The notes under the pieces are model-generated. The model saw only the letters and a program-made list of their open reading frames with translations, did not search any database and was not told where the DNA came from. The translations under genes were made by a program, and so were the position numbers. A stretch of DNA of 64,000 nucleotides. It comes from Candidatus Bathyarchaeota archaeon (GTDB lineage Archaea; Thermoproteota; Bathyarchaeia; Bathyarchaeales; Bathycorpusculaceae). The DNA is taken from positions 62,001 to 126,000 of the forward strand of contig JAOZID010000010.1 of NCBI GenBank assembly GCA_026014465.1, written 5' to 3'. Of the stretch, positions 8,569 to 16,480 are shown in pieces (positions within the stretch are counted from its first letter, which is position 1; each line of letters begins with the position of its first letter).

Positions 8569-9030
8569 TTATTTGTTTTTGAATCGGTTTTTGTAGGCTT
8601 CGTAGTCGGGTACGCGCCGTGGGTATTCTTGATTCATTAGCGGCGAGGTTATGATGAAGTCGGCGCTGGTTCGGTCGCAGGCTACGGGTATGTTCCAGAC
8701 GACGGCTACGCGCAGCAGGGCTTTGATGTCGGGGTCATGGGGCAGCGGCTCAAGGGGGTCCCAGAAGAATATGAGCAAATCTATGGTGCCTTCTGCTATG
8801 CGCGCGCCGATTTGCTGGTCGCCTCCCAATGGACCGCTTTGAAGCGAAGTGATTTTCGAGCCCAGCTCTTCCTCCAAAAGTTGACCCGTGGTTCCCGTAG
8901 CGTACAGTTCATGCTTAAGCAAAACGTCCTTGTTGAATTTCGCCCATTCACGCAGGTCCCCTTTCTTGTTATCATGTGCAATAAGCGCAATTTTCTTTTT
9001 CTGCCCCAAAGGAACTAAACGATGAGCCAC
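8569..9030 (-). CDS. mgsA: methylglyoxal synthase
   Basis: A protein of about 153 residues that converts dihydroxyacetone phosphate to methylglyoxal and phosphate. The family core is clear: ALIAHDNKK near the N-terminus, a TGTTG turn, [11 protein letters not shown] containing the catalytic Asp, and [20 protein letters not shown] with the conserved His. GTG 9030 was chosen because GGAGGAG lies about five bases upstream; TTG 9057 would add nine residues. The enzyme is widespread in bacteria and uncommon in archaea, so transfer is plausible. It relieves phosphate stress when triose phosphates accumulate; a triosephosphate isomerase gene lies about 30 kb away. It is not in an operon. Confidence 0.93.
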   Translation of the reverse strand: MAHRLVPLGQKKKIALIAHDNKKGDLREWAKFNKDVLLKHELYATGTTGQLLEEELGSKITSLQSGPLGGDQQIGARIAEGTIDLLIFFWDPLEPLPHDPDIKALLRVAVVWNIPVACDRTSADFIITSPLMNQEYPRRVPDYEAYKNRFKNK

Positions 9031-9164
9031 AACAACTCCTCCAGATTCTACAAACAACCTTCATCAACAAGCATCTATATCACTTGCTACTATAAACTAT
9101 AGATTCGCCCTCTACACGCTTTGGTCTGGCAAACCTTATCTTGTGCAAAACAATAGCTCTTGAC

Positions 9165-9797
9165 ATGATTCTACGCCGCGCTTTTTACATGCAAGAAGTC
9201 CTCACCGTCGCGCGTAACCTGCTGGGTAAAACTCTTGTGCACGAAACCCCCCACGGCACCTTAGCGGGGAAAATCGTGGAAACCGAAGCGTACCTTGGAC
9301 CCGAAGACAAAGCCTCACATGCCTACAACAACAAACGCACCCCCAGAACGCAGACCCAGTTTGGCGAGAAAGGACACGCCTACATCTACTTCATCTACGG
9401 ACTCTACTACTGCTTCAACGTTACCGCAGGTAACACCCCAGAAAAACCCGAATGCGTTTTCTTCCGCGCCATAGAGCCCACCCAAGGCATCGAGTTCATG
9501 AACCAGCGCCGACCCGCCGCAAAAGGCAACCCCAAAAAGCTGGCAAATGGACCCAGCAAACTATGCATGGCACTAGACCTGACCAAAAAGCAAAACGGCA
9601 TCGACATGTGCCAGCCTCCCCTCTACATTCTCGACGAAGGAGAAACCGTAGCCGATGACTGTGTTGTGGCGGCGCCGCGAATCGGTGTGGATTACGCTGA
9701 TGACTGGAAGCATAAGCCGTGGCGGTTCTACATCAAGGATAACCCGTATGTGTCTGTGAAAACAAAAACCGCCGATACGAAAAAAGAGTGGGGTTAA
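9165..9797 (+). CDS. DNA-3-methyladenine glycosylase (AAG/MPG family)
   Basis: A 210-residue alkyladenine DNA glycosylase that removes alkylated and deaminated purines to start base excision repair. Typical segments: LARNLLGKTLV near the N-terminus, the catalytic region GKIVETEAYLGPEDKASHA followed by RTPR, the YIYFIYGLYYCFNV wall of the base pocket, and GPSKLCMALDLT. Length agrees with bacterial and archaeal MPG. ATG 9165 was preferred over TTG 9141 because the family begins close to it. A TATA-like stretch (ACTATAAACTATAG) is near 9088-9101. The 3' end overlaps the convergent winged-helix gene by 4 nt. Confidence 0.93.
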   Translation: MILRRAFYMQEVLTVARNLLGKTLVHETPHGTLAGKIVETEAYLGPEDKASHAYNNKRTPRTQTQFGEKGHAYIYFIYGLYYCFNVTAGNTPEKPECVFFRAIEPTQGIEFMNQRRPAAKGNPKKLANGPSKLCMALDLTKKQNGIDMCQPPLYILDEGETVADDCVVAAPRIGVDYADDWKHKPWRFYIKDNPYVSVKTKTADTKKEWG

Positions 9798-10306
9798 GAA
9801 CTTGTTGGTGGCTGCGGGTTTTTGGTTGCCTGCTGTTTTTGGTGGTCTGTGTTTTTGTGTGTTTCAAGCTTGTTTTTTCGCCGCAGTTGCAGTCCTTCTG
9901 ACAGGAATAATACGGTGGCTATGGCGTTGGTTGCCGCTAAATATATTAGGTCTATGCTGGGTAATACTCCATGTAGGAAGAACTGGCTTGCGATTATCAC
10001 AAGTTCGGTGCCTACCACTCCTGAAAAAAAGAGGGAGTAGCACATCAGTCGGGGCACGAGGTTTCTGCCGATCCACAAGTGCCCACTGATGTTGACTTTT
10101 TCTTTAACTATGTATTCGCCGTATCCGTTTTTTTCCAGTAAGCCGCAGGCTTCTAGTTTTTGCAGGTGCCAGTATGCTACGCTGGGGCTGCTTAGATTGT
10201 TGGCACGCATGACTTCGCGTGGTCCTACAGGTTTGCCCTCTTTGACCGCGTAGCTGTAGACGTTAAGGGTTTTGCCCTCCAACGATTCAGTGTCTGCGTG
10301 GGTCAT
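9794..10306 (-). CDS. membrane-tethered winged-helix regulator, copy A
   Basis: A 170-residue protein. Residues about 10-75 form a winged helix: a helix with PVGPREVMRA, a recognition helix with LSSPSVAYWHLQKLE, and a wing ending in GEYIVKEK. A conserved linker (SGHLWIGRNLVPRL, about 75-88) leads to two hydrophobic helices (about 89-115 and 120-140), then a polar His/Gln/Pro-rich tail. It looks like a one-component regulator held at the membrane, with the DNA-binding domain in the cytoplasm; signal and targets are unknown. It lies 6 nt after the secreted-protein gene and is probably co-transcribed with it. It is paralogous to the gene at 11466-11963. Confidence 0.85.
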   Translation of the reverse strand: MTHADTESLEGKTLNVYSYAVKEGKPVGPREVMRANNLSSPSVAYWHLQKLEACGLLEKNGYGEYIVKEKVNISGHLWIGRNLVPRLMCYSLFFSGVVGTELVIIASQFFLHGVLPSIDLIYLAATNAIATVLFLSEGLQLRRKNKLETHKNTDHQKQQATKNPQPPTSS

Positions 10307-10312
10307 AGCATT

Positions 10313-11317
10313 CTAGCTCCTTGGCTGTATGATTACTTCGCCGTACTGATCTACTACAAACACTTTGTCTGCCATAGAAACGTTGTCGTACACGTAGCCG
10401 TCGCTGGTTTGCTCCCACTGAAACTGTATTGTGTTCTCTGCAAATGCATGGGTGTCTCTGGGTACTGTGTCGTTGATGTAGCTGGAAAGTGATGCATGGA
10501 AAATTATGTCGCCTGTTAGCTGCTCAATTTTCTCTGGGTCATAGTATCGGTTTGGAACTTCGCGGTCATCAAATAAGGCAAGTAGTCTTGACTCGTTAGG
10601 TGCCCACAGTTGGTTGAAGCCGTTGGGTGTTCCGGTCATACTGGTGATGCCGTGCATATCAAGGTCAGACGGGAAGTCACTGCTTAGCGTTTTTTGGTGT
10701 TGGTAGTAAGTTTCTGGTCCAGCAAATGTTGGGGGCCAGTCACTTGGGCGTTCTACGTCGATTCTGCCTGTTACATCGACCCATGTGCCGTTCATGTTCA
10801 TGCGTGTGAAGTCATATTTGCCGTCAGCGTATTCTTCGTAGATCATGACGCCTTCCATCCAGTAGCCCGTGCTGTTCTCTTCAAAAGGTCCATGCTTGCT
10901 GAATTCTTCGTTGTTAGGTACCCATGTGATGTTGTAGTATTTGCCATCTACCCATGCGTATTCAGCATCCCATCCACGCCCGCTTCTCCAACCTGATTCT
11001 GCAGGTTTGTTGTAGTTCGGCGTTTTTGCATCGCAGGCTACAGCCATGATTTTTGCGGTTTCGTTGCTGTTGTTGGTTATGTTCACGACGGTGAAGTATG
11101 AGATACCTGTGAACCTATCAGGCATTGAACTGGGGTTTATGCTAAAGTTGGCGTAAAGTACGTCGATGCTGATGTCTGCGTAGGGTCCTTTGGGTGGTTC
11201 GGGGTATTGTCTGATGGTTGAGAAGTCGATTTTTGACATTAACAGTGGCGAAGCTGCGGTAACTCCTAGCGATATCGAAAGAATGGCGGCGATTAAGATT
11301 TTTGTTTCGTGTTGCAT
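10313..11317 (-). CDS. secreted or anchored protein of the duplicated module, copy A
   Basis: A 334-residue protein with an N-terminal hydrophobic segment (about 7-25, ILIAAILSISLGVTAASPL) acting as signal or anchor, then an extracytoplasmic part rich in Asn, Tyr, Trp and potential N-glycosylation sites (NIT, NNS, NGT, NES). Landmarks shared with the longer paralogue are ITWVPN, GYWMEGVMI, NGTWVDVTGRIDV and LWAPNESRLL. No known domain is recognised. It is predicted to be beta-rich and to sit outside the membrane. It precedes the membrane winged-helix gene by 6 nt, suggesting a sensor or ligand partner for that regulator, which is inference. Its promoter region holds the 17-bp motif shared with copy B. 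Confidence 0.8.
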   Translation of the reverse strand: MQHETKILIAAILSISLGVTAASPLLMSKIDFSTIRQYPEPPKGPYADISIDVLYANFSINPSSMPDRFTGISYFTVVNITNNSNETAKIMAVACDAKTPNYNKPAESGWRSGRGWDAEYAWVDGKYYNITWVPNNEEFSKHGPFEENSTGYWMEGVMIYEEYADGKYDFTRMNMNGTWVDVTGRIDVERPSDWPPTFAGPETYYQHQKTLSSDFPSDLDMHGITSMTGTPNGFNQLWAPNESRLLALFDDREVPNRYYDPEKIEQLTGDIIFHASLSSYINDTVPRDTHAFAENTIQFQWEQTSDGYVYDNVSMADKVFVVDQYGEVIIQPRS

Positions 11318-11346
11318 TTGAGTTTTCCTCAGTTACCATTTCGGGT

Positions 11347-11363
11347 AAGTGCCTATTAGCTCT
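11347..11363 (-). promoter_or_regulatory. conserved 17-bp motif upstream of copy A
   Basis: AAGTGCCTATTAGCTCT on the plus strand, with 29 nt between it and the start codon of the secreted-protein gene. The identical 17 bases occur at 13232-13248 with the same 29-nt gap before copy B, while the flanks differ. Its centre (GCCTATTAGC) is a near palindrome, so it could be an operator, perhaps for the winged-helix products, or part of the core promoter. Confidence 0.65.
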
Positions 11364-11465
11364 GGTTATAGAACAAAACGTTTTAGTGGTAGAACGCAAA
11401 ACCTGCCGCTCAAACAGAAAAGGCAACCCTGATAGTTGAAACAAAAAAAGAAAGAAGCGTGTTGG

Positions 11466-11963
11466 TTAGGTGGGTTGGACAGTTTTTTCGTCATCAGCTA
11501 AGTTGTCTTTTAACGTGTTGTAGTGCCTGTTTTTGCGAAGCAATATTATGCCCTCGGTTAGGAAGAGTCCCGCAGCGACCGCAGTGACTGGTACCAGATA
11601 CAAAACCGTTAAGCTGGGCGTTCGTCCTTGGAAGAAAAACTGAATAAGCAGTATGGCAAATTCGACGGCTAGCATGCCAAAGAAAAAGAGGGAGTAGCAC
11701 ATCAGTCGGGGCACGAGGTTTCTGCCGATCCACAAGTGCCCACTGACGTTGGCTTTTTCTCGTACAACGTACGACCCGTATGCGTTCTTTTGTAGTAAAC
11801 CAAGAGATTCTAGTTTTTGCAGTTGCCTGTATGCGGTGCTTGGGCTGCTGAGGTTGACGCCACGCATGACTTCGCGTGGTCCTACGGGTTTGCCCTCTTT
11901 GACTACGTAGGCGTACACGCAAAGGGTGGTGCCTTCGAGGACTTCAGCATCCAAGTTTGTCAT
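11466..11963 (-). CDS. membrane-tethered winged-helix regulator, copy B
   Basis: A 165-residue paralogue of the gene at 9794-10306 with the same order: winged helix (about 8-75, with PVGPREVMRG and a LSSPSTAYRQLQKLE recognition helix), the SGHLWIGRNLVPRL linker, and two membrane helices (about 90-112 and 118-140). A short acidic tail follows. Over 64 bases encoding the linker the two genes are identical, including synonymous positions, while the rest has diverged. It is probably a one-component membrane regulator; the effector is unknown. It lies 6 nt after the 410-residue secreted protein and is followed by an A-rich stretch (minus-strand poly-T) that would end the transcript. Confidence 0.85.
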   Translation of the reverse strand: MTNLDAEVLEGTTLCVYAYVVKEGKPVGPREVMRGVNLSSPSTAYRQLQKLESLGLLQKNAYGSYVVREKANVSGHLWIGRNLVPRLMCYSLFFFGMLAVEFAILLIQFFFQGRTPSLTVLYLVPVTAVAAGLFLTEGIILLRKNRHYNTLKDNLADDEKTVQPT

Positions 11964-11969
11964 CTTCTT

Positions 11970-13202
11970 TTAGCTCCTGTCTGCGATGAAGACTTCTATG
12001 TCCCACGGGTCAGGCTCGAACATCTGGTTTGCCTCAAGAACACCATTGTAGACAAAGTTGTCGCCTTCTGGCTGCAGTTGTATCTGCTGGATTTCTACGA
12101 TAGGTACACTGGTGTCAGTCATTGTTCCGTTTATCATACTGCTTGTGTCAGTGAACCGCACTTGTCCCATCAAACTGATTTCTACGTTTCCACCTTGAAG
12201 GTACTGTACAACATCCGCATCGTAAGCAAAGACCGTGCCGCTAAGCATTATTAGCCGCGATTCATGTGGCGCCCAAACAGAGTCAAATTTGCCTTCTCCA
12301 GTGTAGATGGTGACCCTGTGCGTGTTATAGTCACCGTAGTTGTCGGTTCGGTTGGTTTCAGGAGGAATAACAGGGTTTTTCGTCGTTATTGTTGTGCTTA
12401 TGGTTGTACCGTTGCCAAAGTCTTGTGTTGAGGTGCTTGTTACGTATCCTGGGTCCCAGCCTTCAGGCAAGGGTGCTTGGAAGTTATACCAAGCAGAGAC
12501 GATGTTGTGCTCTGCTGAAAGTATGTTGCTAAAGACGCCTTCGCGTTCGGGCACTTCGATTCTGCCAGTTACGTCGGTCCAGGTTCCGTTGATGTACATG
12601 TAGGTGTAGGATAGGGTGCCGTTGACGTATGTATCAGAGATTTCTACGCCTTCACGCCAGTACCCCTCGTCTGGGAAAGTTGCATCGCTTTTCACAATCC
12701 AGGGAACAGACGAAGGATATGGTGGTTGCCCAGGTATGTCGGGGTGTGGAGCCGATGGAACATTGCCAGAGTTCGGTATCCATGTGACGTTGATTAATTC
12801 ACCGTCCAGATACACGTACCTTTGGCTGCCCCCAAAGGTCGAAACTCCGTCTGCTGCAAGGGAACTGGTTCCTCGGGTCCAGTTTTGCGCTGCAGAGGCT
12901 TCCAAAAAGTCAAATGTCACATCTTCATCAGAGAGGTTGGTTATGTTGAGCACCATGTTGTAGTTGACGGTTGTGGGGGTCTCGTTACCGTGGTACCATT
13001 CAGGCACGGACAAGGCGGGGTCGGCGGGTTGGACGCTGAAGCTGGCGTAGGCAACGTTTGCGGTGACTTCGGGTTTAGGTCCTTCAGGCAGGTATGGGTA
13101 AGGCGCTAAGTCAAGTTCTGAAATCAGCAGAGGTGATGCGGCTGCGATTCCAACAGACATTGAAAGAAGAGCTGCTACGAGTATTTTTATTTCGGCTTTC
13201 AT
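11970..13202 (-). CDS. secreted or anchored protein of the duplicated module, copy B
   Basis: A 410-residue paralogue of the 334-residue protein. It has an N-terminal hydrophobic segment (about 5-25) ending AAASPLL, then a beta-rich extracytoplasmic region with many NxT/S sites. Shared landmarks are INVTWIPN, GYWREGVEIS, NGTWTDVTGRIEV and VWAPHESRLIML. It has extra Pro/Ser-rich inserts around 150-170 and a Thr-rich stretch near 260-275. No domain is recognised. It probably faces outside or the pseudoperiplasm and may sense a ligand or surface condition for its winged-helix partner, which is inferred from two independent copies of the same gene order. Confidence 0.8.
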   Translation of the reverse strand: MKAEIKILVAALLSMSVGIAAASPLLISELDLAPYPYLPEGPKPEVTANVAYASFSVQPADPALSVPEWYHGNETPTTVNYNMVLNITNLSDEDVTFDFLEASAAQNWTRGTSSLAADGVSTFGGSQRYVYLDGELINVTWIPNSGNVPSAPHPDIPGQPPYPSSVPWIVKSDATFPDEGYWREGVEISDTYVNGTLSYTYMYINGTWTDVTGRIEVPEREGVFSNILSAEHNIVSAWYNFQAPLPEGWDPGYVTSTSTQDFGNGTTISTTITTKNPVIPPETNRTDNYGDYNTHRVTIYTGEGKFDSVWAPHESRLIMLSGTVFAYDADVVQYLQGGNVEISLMGQVRFTDTSSMINGTMTDTSVPIVEIQQIQLQPEGDNFVYNGVLEANQMFEPDPWDIEVFIADRS

Positions 13203-13231
13203 TTGAGTTTCCTCAATAGCCCTTTGAGCAA

Positions 13232-13248
13232 AAGTGCCTATTAGCTCT
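13232..13248 (-). promoter_or_regulatory. conserved 17-bp motif upstream of copy B
   Basis: Second exact copy of AAGTGCCTATTAGCTCT, again with 29 nt before the start codon. A further shared element, a GAGG ribosome site inside TGAGGAAACTCAAATG, lies next to the start in both copies. Confidence 0.65.
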
Positions 13249-13380
13249 ACTCACGGAACGCACCCGTTCCACACTGGAACACCACCCGCCCCAACCACCA
13301 CGCAGCCCCAAACACAAAAGCAAACAAAGTGCAAGTTTAAAGAGGAAAACGCCCAAAGTAGTAGGTGAGGTGAAAAATGT

Positions 13381-13560
13381 ATGGGTTGGGGTAGCGCTGG
13401 CACGCCGCCGTGGGTAGACGAAAAAGCAATCACCGCAGAAAAACGGCAAAAAGCCTTAGAAGAAGCCGAAGCAAAAATCAAAGTCCTCCAAGAAGAAAAC
13501 ACGGCGCTAAAACAGCAAATCGAAAAACTACAAAAACAAATACAAGAACTCAAAAAATAA
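13381..13560 (+). CDS. short coiled-coil protein (59 aa)
   Basis: A 59-residue frame: a short N-terminal stretch (MGWGSAGTPPWVDEKAI), then about 40 residues of uninterrupted heptad-like helix with Leu or Ile at a/d positions (KALEEAEAKIKVL, LKQQIEKLQKQIQEL). It would form a parallel or antiparallel coiled coil. A good ribosome site (GTGAGGTGA) lies about 9-17 bases upstream of the ATG. No family is recognised; it may be a small scaffold or a partner of a nearby protein. The repeat unit at 13589 follows its stop. Confidence 0.7.
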   Translation: MGWGSAGTPPWVDEKAITAEKRQKALEEAEAKIKVLQEENTALKQQIEKLQKQIQELKK

Positions 13561-13588
13561 CCCCCACACTTTTTCCATCCGCCAAAAA

Positions 13589-13640
13589 CACCAACCTATT
13601 AGGATGCAAATAGAGATTCTATGCAGAACCTATAGGGGGG
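13589..13640 (+). repeat. dispersed G-rich repeat, copy 1
   Basis: First of four intergenic copies. It begins CACCAACCTATT, has 19 variable bases, then TATGCAGAA, then a shortened G-run. This copy lacks the second G-run seen in the others. It lies between the coiled-coil gene and htpX. Confidence 0.8.
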
Positions 13641-13725
13641 TCTGTGTTTTGTTTGTTTTTTGTTTGTGGTGTGGGATAAATGTTATAAGTTGGCTTTGTT
13701 AGTGATGCATGTTGGGGGATTTGTG

Positions 13726-14718
13726 TTGAATTTGTGGAAGCTTCGTTTGTCTATGGTTGGTACTTTGGCGTTGATTATTGGTTTGTCAACGTTAGTTTTC
13801 AGTGTCGTTATGACGTTGACGGGTACTTTTAGTTTGGTTACTATGGGGATTCTTGTGGTTTCCTTTAACATTGCGCAGTGGCTGTTTTCGCCGTATCTTG
13901 TTGGGGCACTTTACAAGGCGCGTGAACTCAAGCAGAGCGAAAGCCCAAGGCTGCATGCAATTGTTAGCAACCTAAGCGAGAAAAGCCGCATCAAACCCCC
14001 CAAACTTATGATATCCCAGATTTCCCTGCCTAACGCTTTTGCTTACGGCTCGCCAATTTCAGGTAACCGCGTGGCTGTCACGCAGGGGCTGCTTAGTAAT
14101 TTGAGTGAGGGCGAGGTTGAAGCCGTTTTAGGTCATGAACTGGGGCATTTGAAGCACCGCGACGTGCAGGTCATGATGGCTGTTAGCTTTTTGCCTTCGC
14201 TGTTTTATTTTCTGGGTTACTCTTTGATGCTCTCAGGCATATTCGGTGGAGGTCGCAGAAGCAGCGGAGGCGACAACGGCACTGGTGCACTGTTGGGTAT
14301 TGCGTTTATGGCGTTTAGCTGGGTTTTGAACCTGTTTACTTTGTATTTGAGCAGGCTGCGCGAGTACTACGCTGACCGACACAGCGCCTCAGTCGTGCAA
14401 GACGGCGCCTCCAAACTCAGCACAGGCTTAGCGAAAATCGTCCACGCAAGCGCCCGCGTCAGCAACCCCCGCAAACAACAACAAACCCAAGACACCCTCT
14501 CCTTCCGCGCCCTGTTCATAGCCGACCCCGAACACGCAAAACAAGACTCCGCCCAACTGCACGCCTTCGAATCCGCCAGCGGCAACCAAAACCTCGTCGA
14601 CGAAATCCTGTCGCGAAAACTCACCTTCACCGACAAACTCATCGAAGCCCTATCCACGCACCCAAACATAGTCAAACGCCTGCACGCCCTCAAAGAACTC
14701 AGCAACACCCCCGCTTAA
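13726..14718 (+). CDS. htpX: HtpX-like M48 membrane zinc metalloprotease
   Basis: A protein of about 330 residues that degrades misfolded or damaged membrane proteins. Two N-terminal hydrophobic helices (about 10-65) are followed by the SLPNAFAYGSP segment, the zinc motif HELGH (about residue 140), and two further hydrophobic stretches after it. The third ligand region is REYYADRHSA (about 222-231), matching the ExxxD pattern of M48B. TTG 13726 was chosen because of GGGGGAT upstream; GTG or ATG starts up to 66 bases earlier are in frame but overlap the promoter area (TATAAG-like near 13683). It is monocistronic, followed by poly-T. Confidence 0.92.
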   Translation: MNLWKLRLSMVGTLALIIGLSTLVFSVVMTLTGTFSLVTMGILVVSFNIAQWLFSPYLVGALYKARELKQSESPRLHAIVSNLSEKSRIKPPKLMISQISLPNAFAYGSPISGNRVAVTQGLLSNLSEGEVEAVLGHELGHLKHRDVQVMMAVSFLPSLFYFLGYSLMLSGIFGGGRRSSGGDNGTGALLGIAFMAFSWVLNLFTLYLSRLREYYADRHSASVVQDGASKLSTGLAKIVHASARVSNPRKQQQTQDTLSFRALFIADPEHAKQDSAQLHAFESASGNQNLVDEILSRKLTFTDKLIEALSTHPNIVKRLHALKELSNTPA

Positions 14719-14773
14719 CCTCCAAAAACCTCCGCTGCTACGCCGCGACTGCCTGTGGGAGCTGTTTTGTTCT

Positions 14774-14788
14774 GTTTTTTCTTTTTTC
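14774..14788 (+). terminator. T-rich terminator after htpX
   Basis: Two runs of six T separated by C, about 55 nt after the htpX stop and just before the TATA box of the next gene. A typical archaeal intrinsic termination tract. Confidence 0.5.
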
Positions 14789-14802
14789 TGTTGGCAAAAC
14801 TG

Positions 14803-14812
14803 TTTTAAATAT
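14803..14812 (+). promoter_or_regulatory. TATA box for the acyl-CoA synthetase beta gene
   Basis: TTTTAAATAT, a near-ideal archaeal TATA box, lies 46 nt before the TTG start at 14859, leaving a short leader with a GGTGG ribosome site. The same ten bases occur before the gene at 51235. Confidence 0.55.
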
Positions 14813-14858
14813 GAGTTGACGTGTTATTTTCCCGTAGTCTGCATTGAGTGGTGGACAT

Positions 14859-15554
14859 TTGAATAAAACTAAGAAGATAATTGCTCAAGCCCGCAAAGAA
14901 CACCGTAAGGCTCTTTTGGAAACAGAGGCGAAAACTATCTGCGCAGAATACGGCATCGCAGTCACCAAGTTTGAACTGGCAAAAACAGAAGAGCAAGCAG
15001 CCAATTACGCTGAAAAAATCGGGTTTCCCGTGGTTTTGAAAATTGTTTCTCCTGATATTGTTCACAAATCAGATGCAGGCGGCGTTAAAGTTAACCTTAA
15101 AACCCCGCAAGAAGTCAAAGCTGCCTACAAAACGATTCTAGATAACGCCAAAAAATACAAGGCAGACGCCCAAATCGTAGGCATCCTGATTCAGGAAATG
15201 GCTCCCCAATCCACCGAAATCATAATCGGCGCAATCAAAGACCCAACGTTTGGTCAGACTCTTATGTTTGGGTTAGGCGGCATTTTCGTTGAAATGCTTA
15301 AGGACGTTACGTTCAAAGTTGCGCCCCTCTCTGAACGTGATGCTTTAGACATGATATCCGAGCTCAAAGCGTATCCGCTGCTCAAAGGCTTCCGCGGCTC
15401 ATCCCCCGCAGACGTCAACGCCATCACAGAAATCCTGCTAAACACCTCCAAACTAGTCATGGCACACCCCGAAATCAAAGAACTCGACCTCAACCCCGTC
15501 ATGGCATACGAAAAAGGCGCAAAAACCGTAGACGCACGCATAATCCTCGAATAA
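14859..15554 (+). CDS. ADP-forming acyl-CoA synthetase, beta (ATP-grasp) subunit
   Basis: A protein of about 231 residues corresponding to the ATP-grasp (beta) subunit of ADP-forming acetyl/acyl-CoA synthetase, which conserves energy by making ATP from acyl-CoA, ADP and phosphate. Visible: GFPVVLKIVSPDIVHKSDAGGVKVNL (phosphate and nucleotide binding), GILIQEMAPQSTEIIIGAIKDPTFGQTLMFGLGG, and the C-terminal ELDLNPVMAYEKG. The alpha (CoA-binding) subunit is not adjacent, as in archaea with separate genes. TTG 14859, with GGTGG seven bases before it, is the preferred start. The acyl substrate cannot be told from the sequence. Confidence 0.92.
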   Translation: MNKTKKIIAQARKEHRKALLETEAKTICAEYGIAVTKFELAKTEEQAANYAEKIGFPVVLKIVSPDIVHKSDAGGVKVNLKTPQEVKAAYKTILDNAKKYKADAQIVGILIQEMAPQSTEIIIGAIKDPTFGQTLMFGLGGIFVEMLKDVTFKVAPLSERDALDMISELKAYPLLKGFRGSSPADVNAITEILLNTSKLVMAHPEIKELDLNPVMAYEKGAKTVDARIILE

Positions 15555-15602
15555 CCCCCAAACACAACAAGAGCGTATCCACGCCCTTTTTTGGCAACCA
15601 AG

Positions 15603-16115
15603 CTACCAGCGGTTATAATGCACCATTTCAGAAACGGGCTTTCTGTCCGTGATGGCGCCTTTTTCTTCGGCGGGGTAACCCACAGGCGTCATGGCGACCA
15701 CTTTGATGTTGCTTGGGATTCCCAGAATTTCCTTGGTTTTTTCTTCGTCAAACGCGCACACCCAGCATGTTCCTAAGCCTTGGGCAGTGGCGGTTAGCAC
15801 TAAGCTTTGAAGCGCGATGGCGGCGTCGATTTTCCAGATTTCTTCGTTGTCTTTTTTTTGCCACGCTTTTTGGGGATCTGCGCATGCGACTATGATTAGG
15901 GGCGCGGTGAAAAACCAGTTTTTCGGGTATGCTTGTTGCATGCGTTGTTTTGCTTCGGGGGCTTGGATTACTATGAACTCGCAGGGTTGACGGTTTACCG
16001 CTGACGGGGAGAGCCTAGCTGCTTCAAGTAGCTTTTGCAGTTGCTCTTCTTCCACGGGTTTGTCTTGGTAGCTTCTTATGCTACGACGAGCCTGTACTGC
16101 CTCAAAAACATCCAA
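15603..16115 (-). CDS. nitroreductase-family flavoprotein
   Basis: A 170-residue FMN-dependent nitroreductase-family protein. RRSIRSYQDKPVEEEQL (about 11-27) and PSAVNRQPCEFIVI (about 37-50) form the FMN phosphate and isoalloxazine contacts. The AIALQSLVLTATAQGLGTCWV helix and strand (about 99-119) is the classic family core. It would reduce quinones, nitro compounds or other acceptors with NAD(P)H in the cytoplasm; the true substrate is unknown. It is followed on the same strand, upstream, by an unrelated small membrane-protein gene with a gap of 60 nt. Confidence 0.9.
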   Translation of the reverse strand: MDVFEAVQARRSIRSYQDKPVEEEQLQKLLEAARLSPSAVNRQPCEFIVIQAPEAKQRMQQAYPKNWFFTAPLIIVACADPQKAWQKKDNEEIWKIDAAIALQSLVLTATAQGLGTCWVCAFDEEKTKEILGIPSNIKVVAMTPVGYPAEEKGAITDRKPVSEMVHYNRW

Positions 16116-16177
16116 CTACAGCACCACCTTTCACTTGCGCACACGCCCAAATATGTTTTTTCCGCAGCCGCCAACGG

Positions 16178-16480
16178 TTACTTGCGGGGCGCAATTGTTT
16201 CAACTACCCTTAGGAGTTGGTATCCAAAAAGCACAGCTGCAAAATAGGTGGGCCACAAAATCACGGGCCAGTTCATGGGGGCGTAATCCCAAAGGTTGGT
16301 GGATACAGCAAACAGCTCCATGGAGATTAGGGCGCACATTCCAAAGACGCCTAAGACGATTTGTTGGATTGCTTCTTTTTGGAAGTGTTTTCTTCGTATT
16401 ACTACTATTGTCAGCCAGCCTAGTAAGAACCCTGCGAAAAGTACGTACCAACTTGCGCTGAACTGAAACGCGAAATCCAT
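16178..16480 (-). CDS. small membrane protein with three helices
   Basis: A 100-residue protein with three hydrophobic segments: about 9-28 (WYVLFAGFLLGWLTIVVI), 40-62 (IVLGVFGMCALISMELFAV) and 72-92 (WPVILWPTYFAAVLFGYQLL), separated by a basic loop (RRKHFQKEA) that should face the cytoplasm. The layout resembles short carotenoid-cyclase- or lycopene-cyclase-like membrane units, but I do not claim that identity. ATG start. It lies upstream of the nitroreductase on the same strand. Confidence 0.6.
   Translation of the reverse strand: MDFAFQFSASWYVLFAGFLLGWLTIVVIRRKHFQKEAIQQIVLGVFGMCALISMELFAVSTNLWDYAPMNWPVILWPTYFAAVLFGYQLLRVVETIAPRK

Noticed and set aside
9794-13202. Tandem duplication considered as a mobile element or genomic island
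   Set aside because: No transposase, integrase, terminal repeats or tRNA-adjacent attachment site is visible; ordinary tandem duplication explains it.
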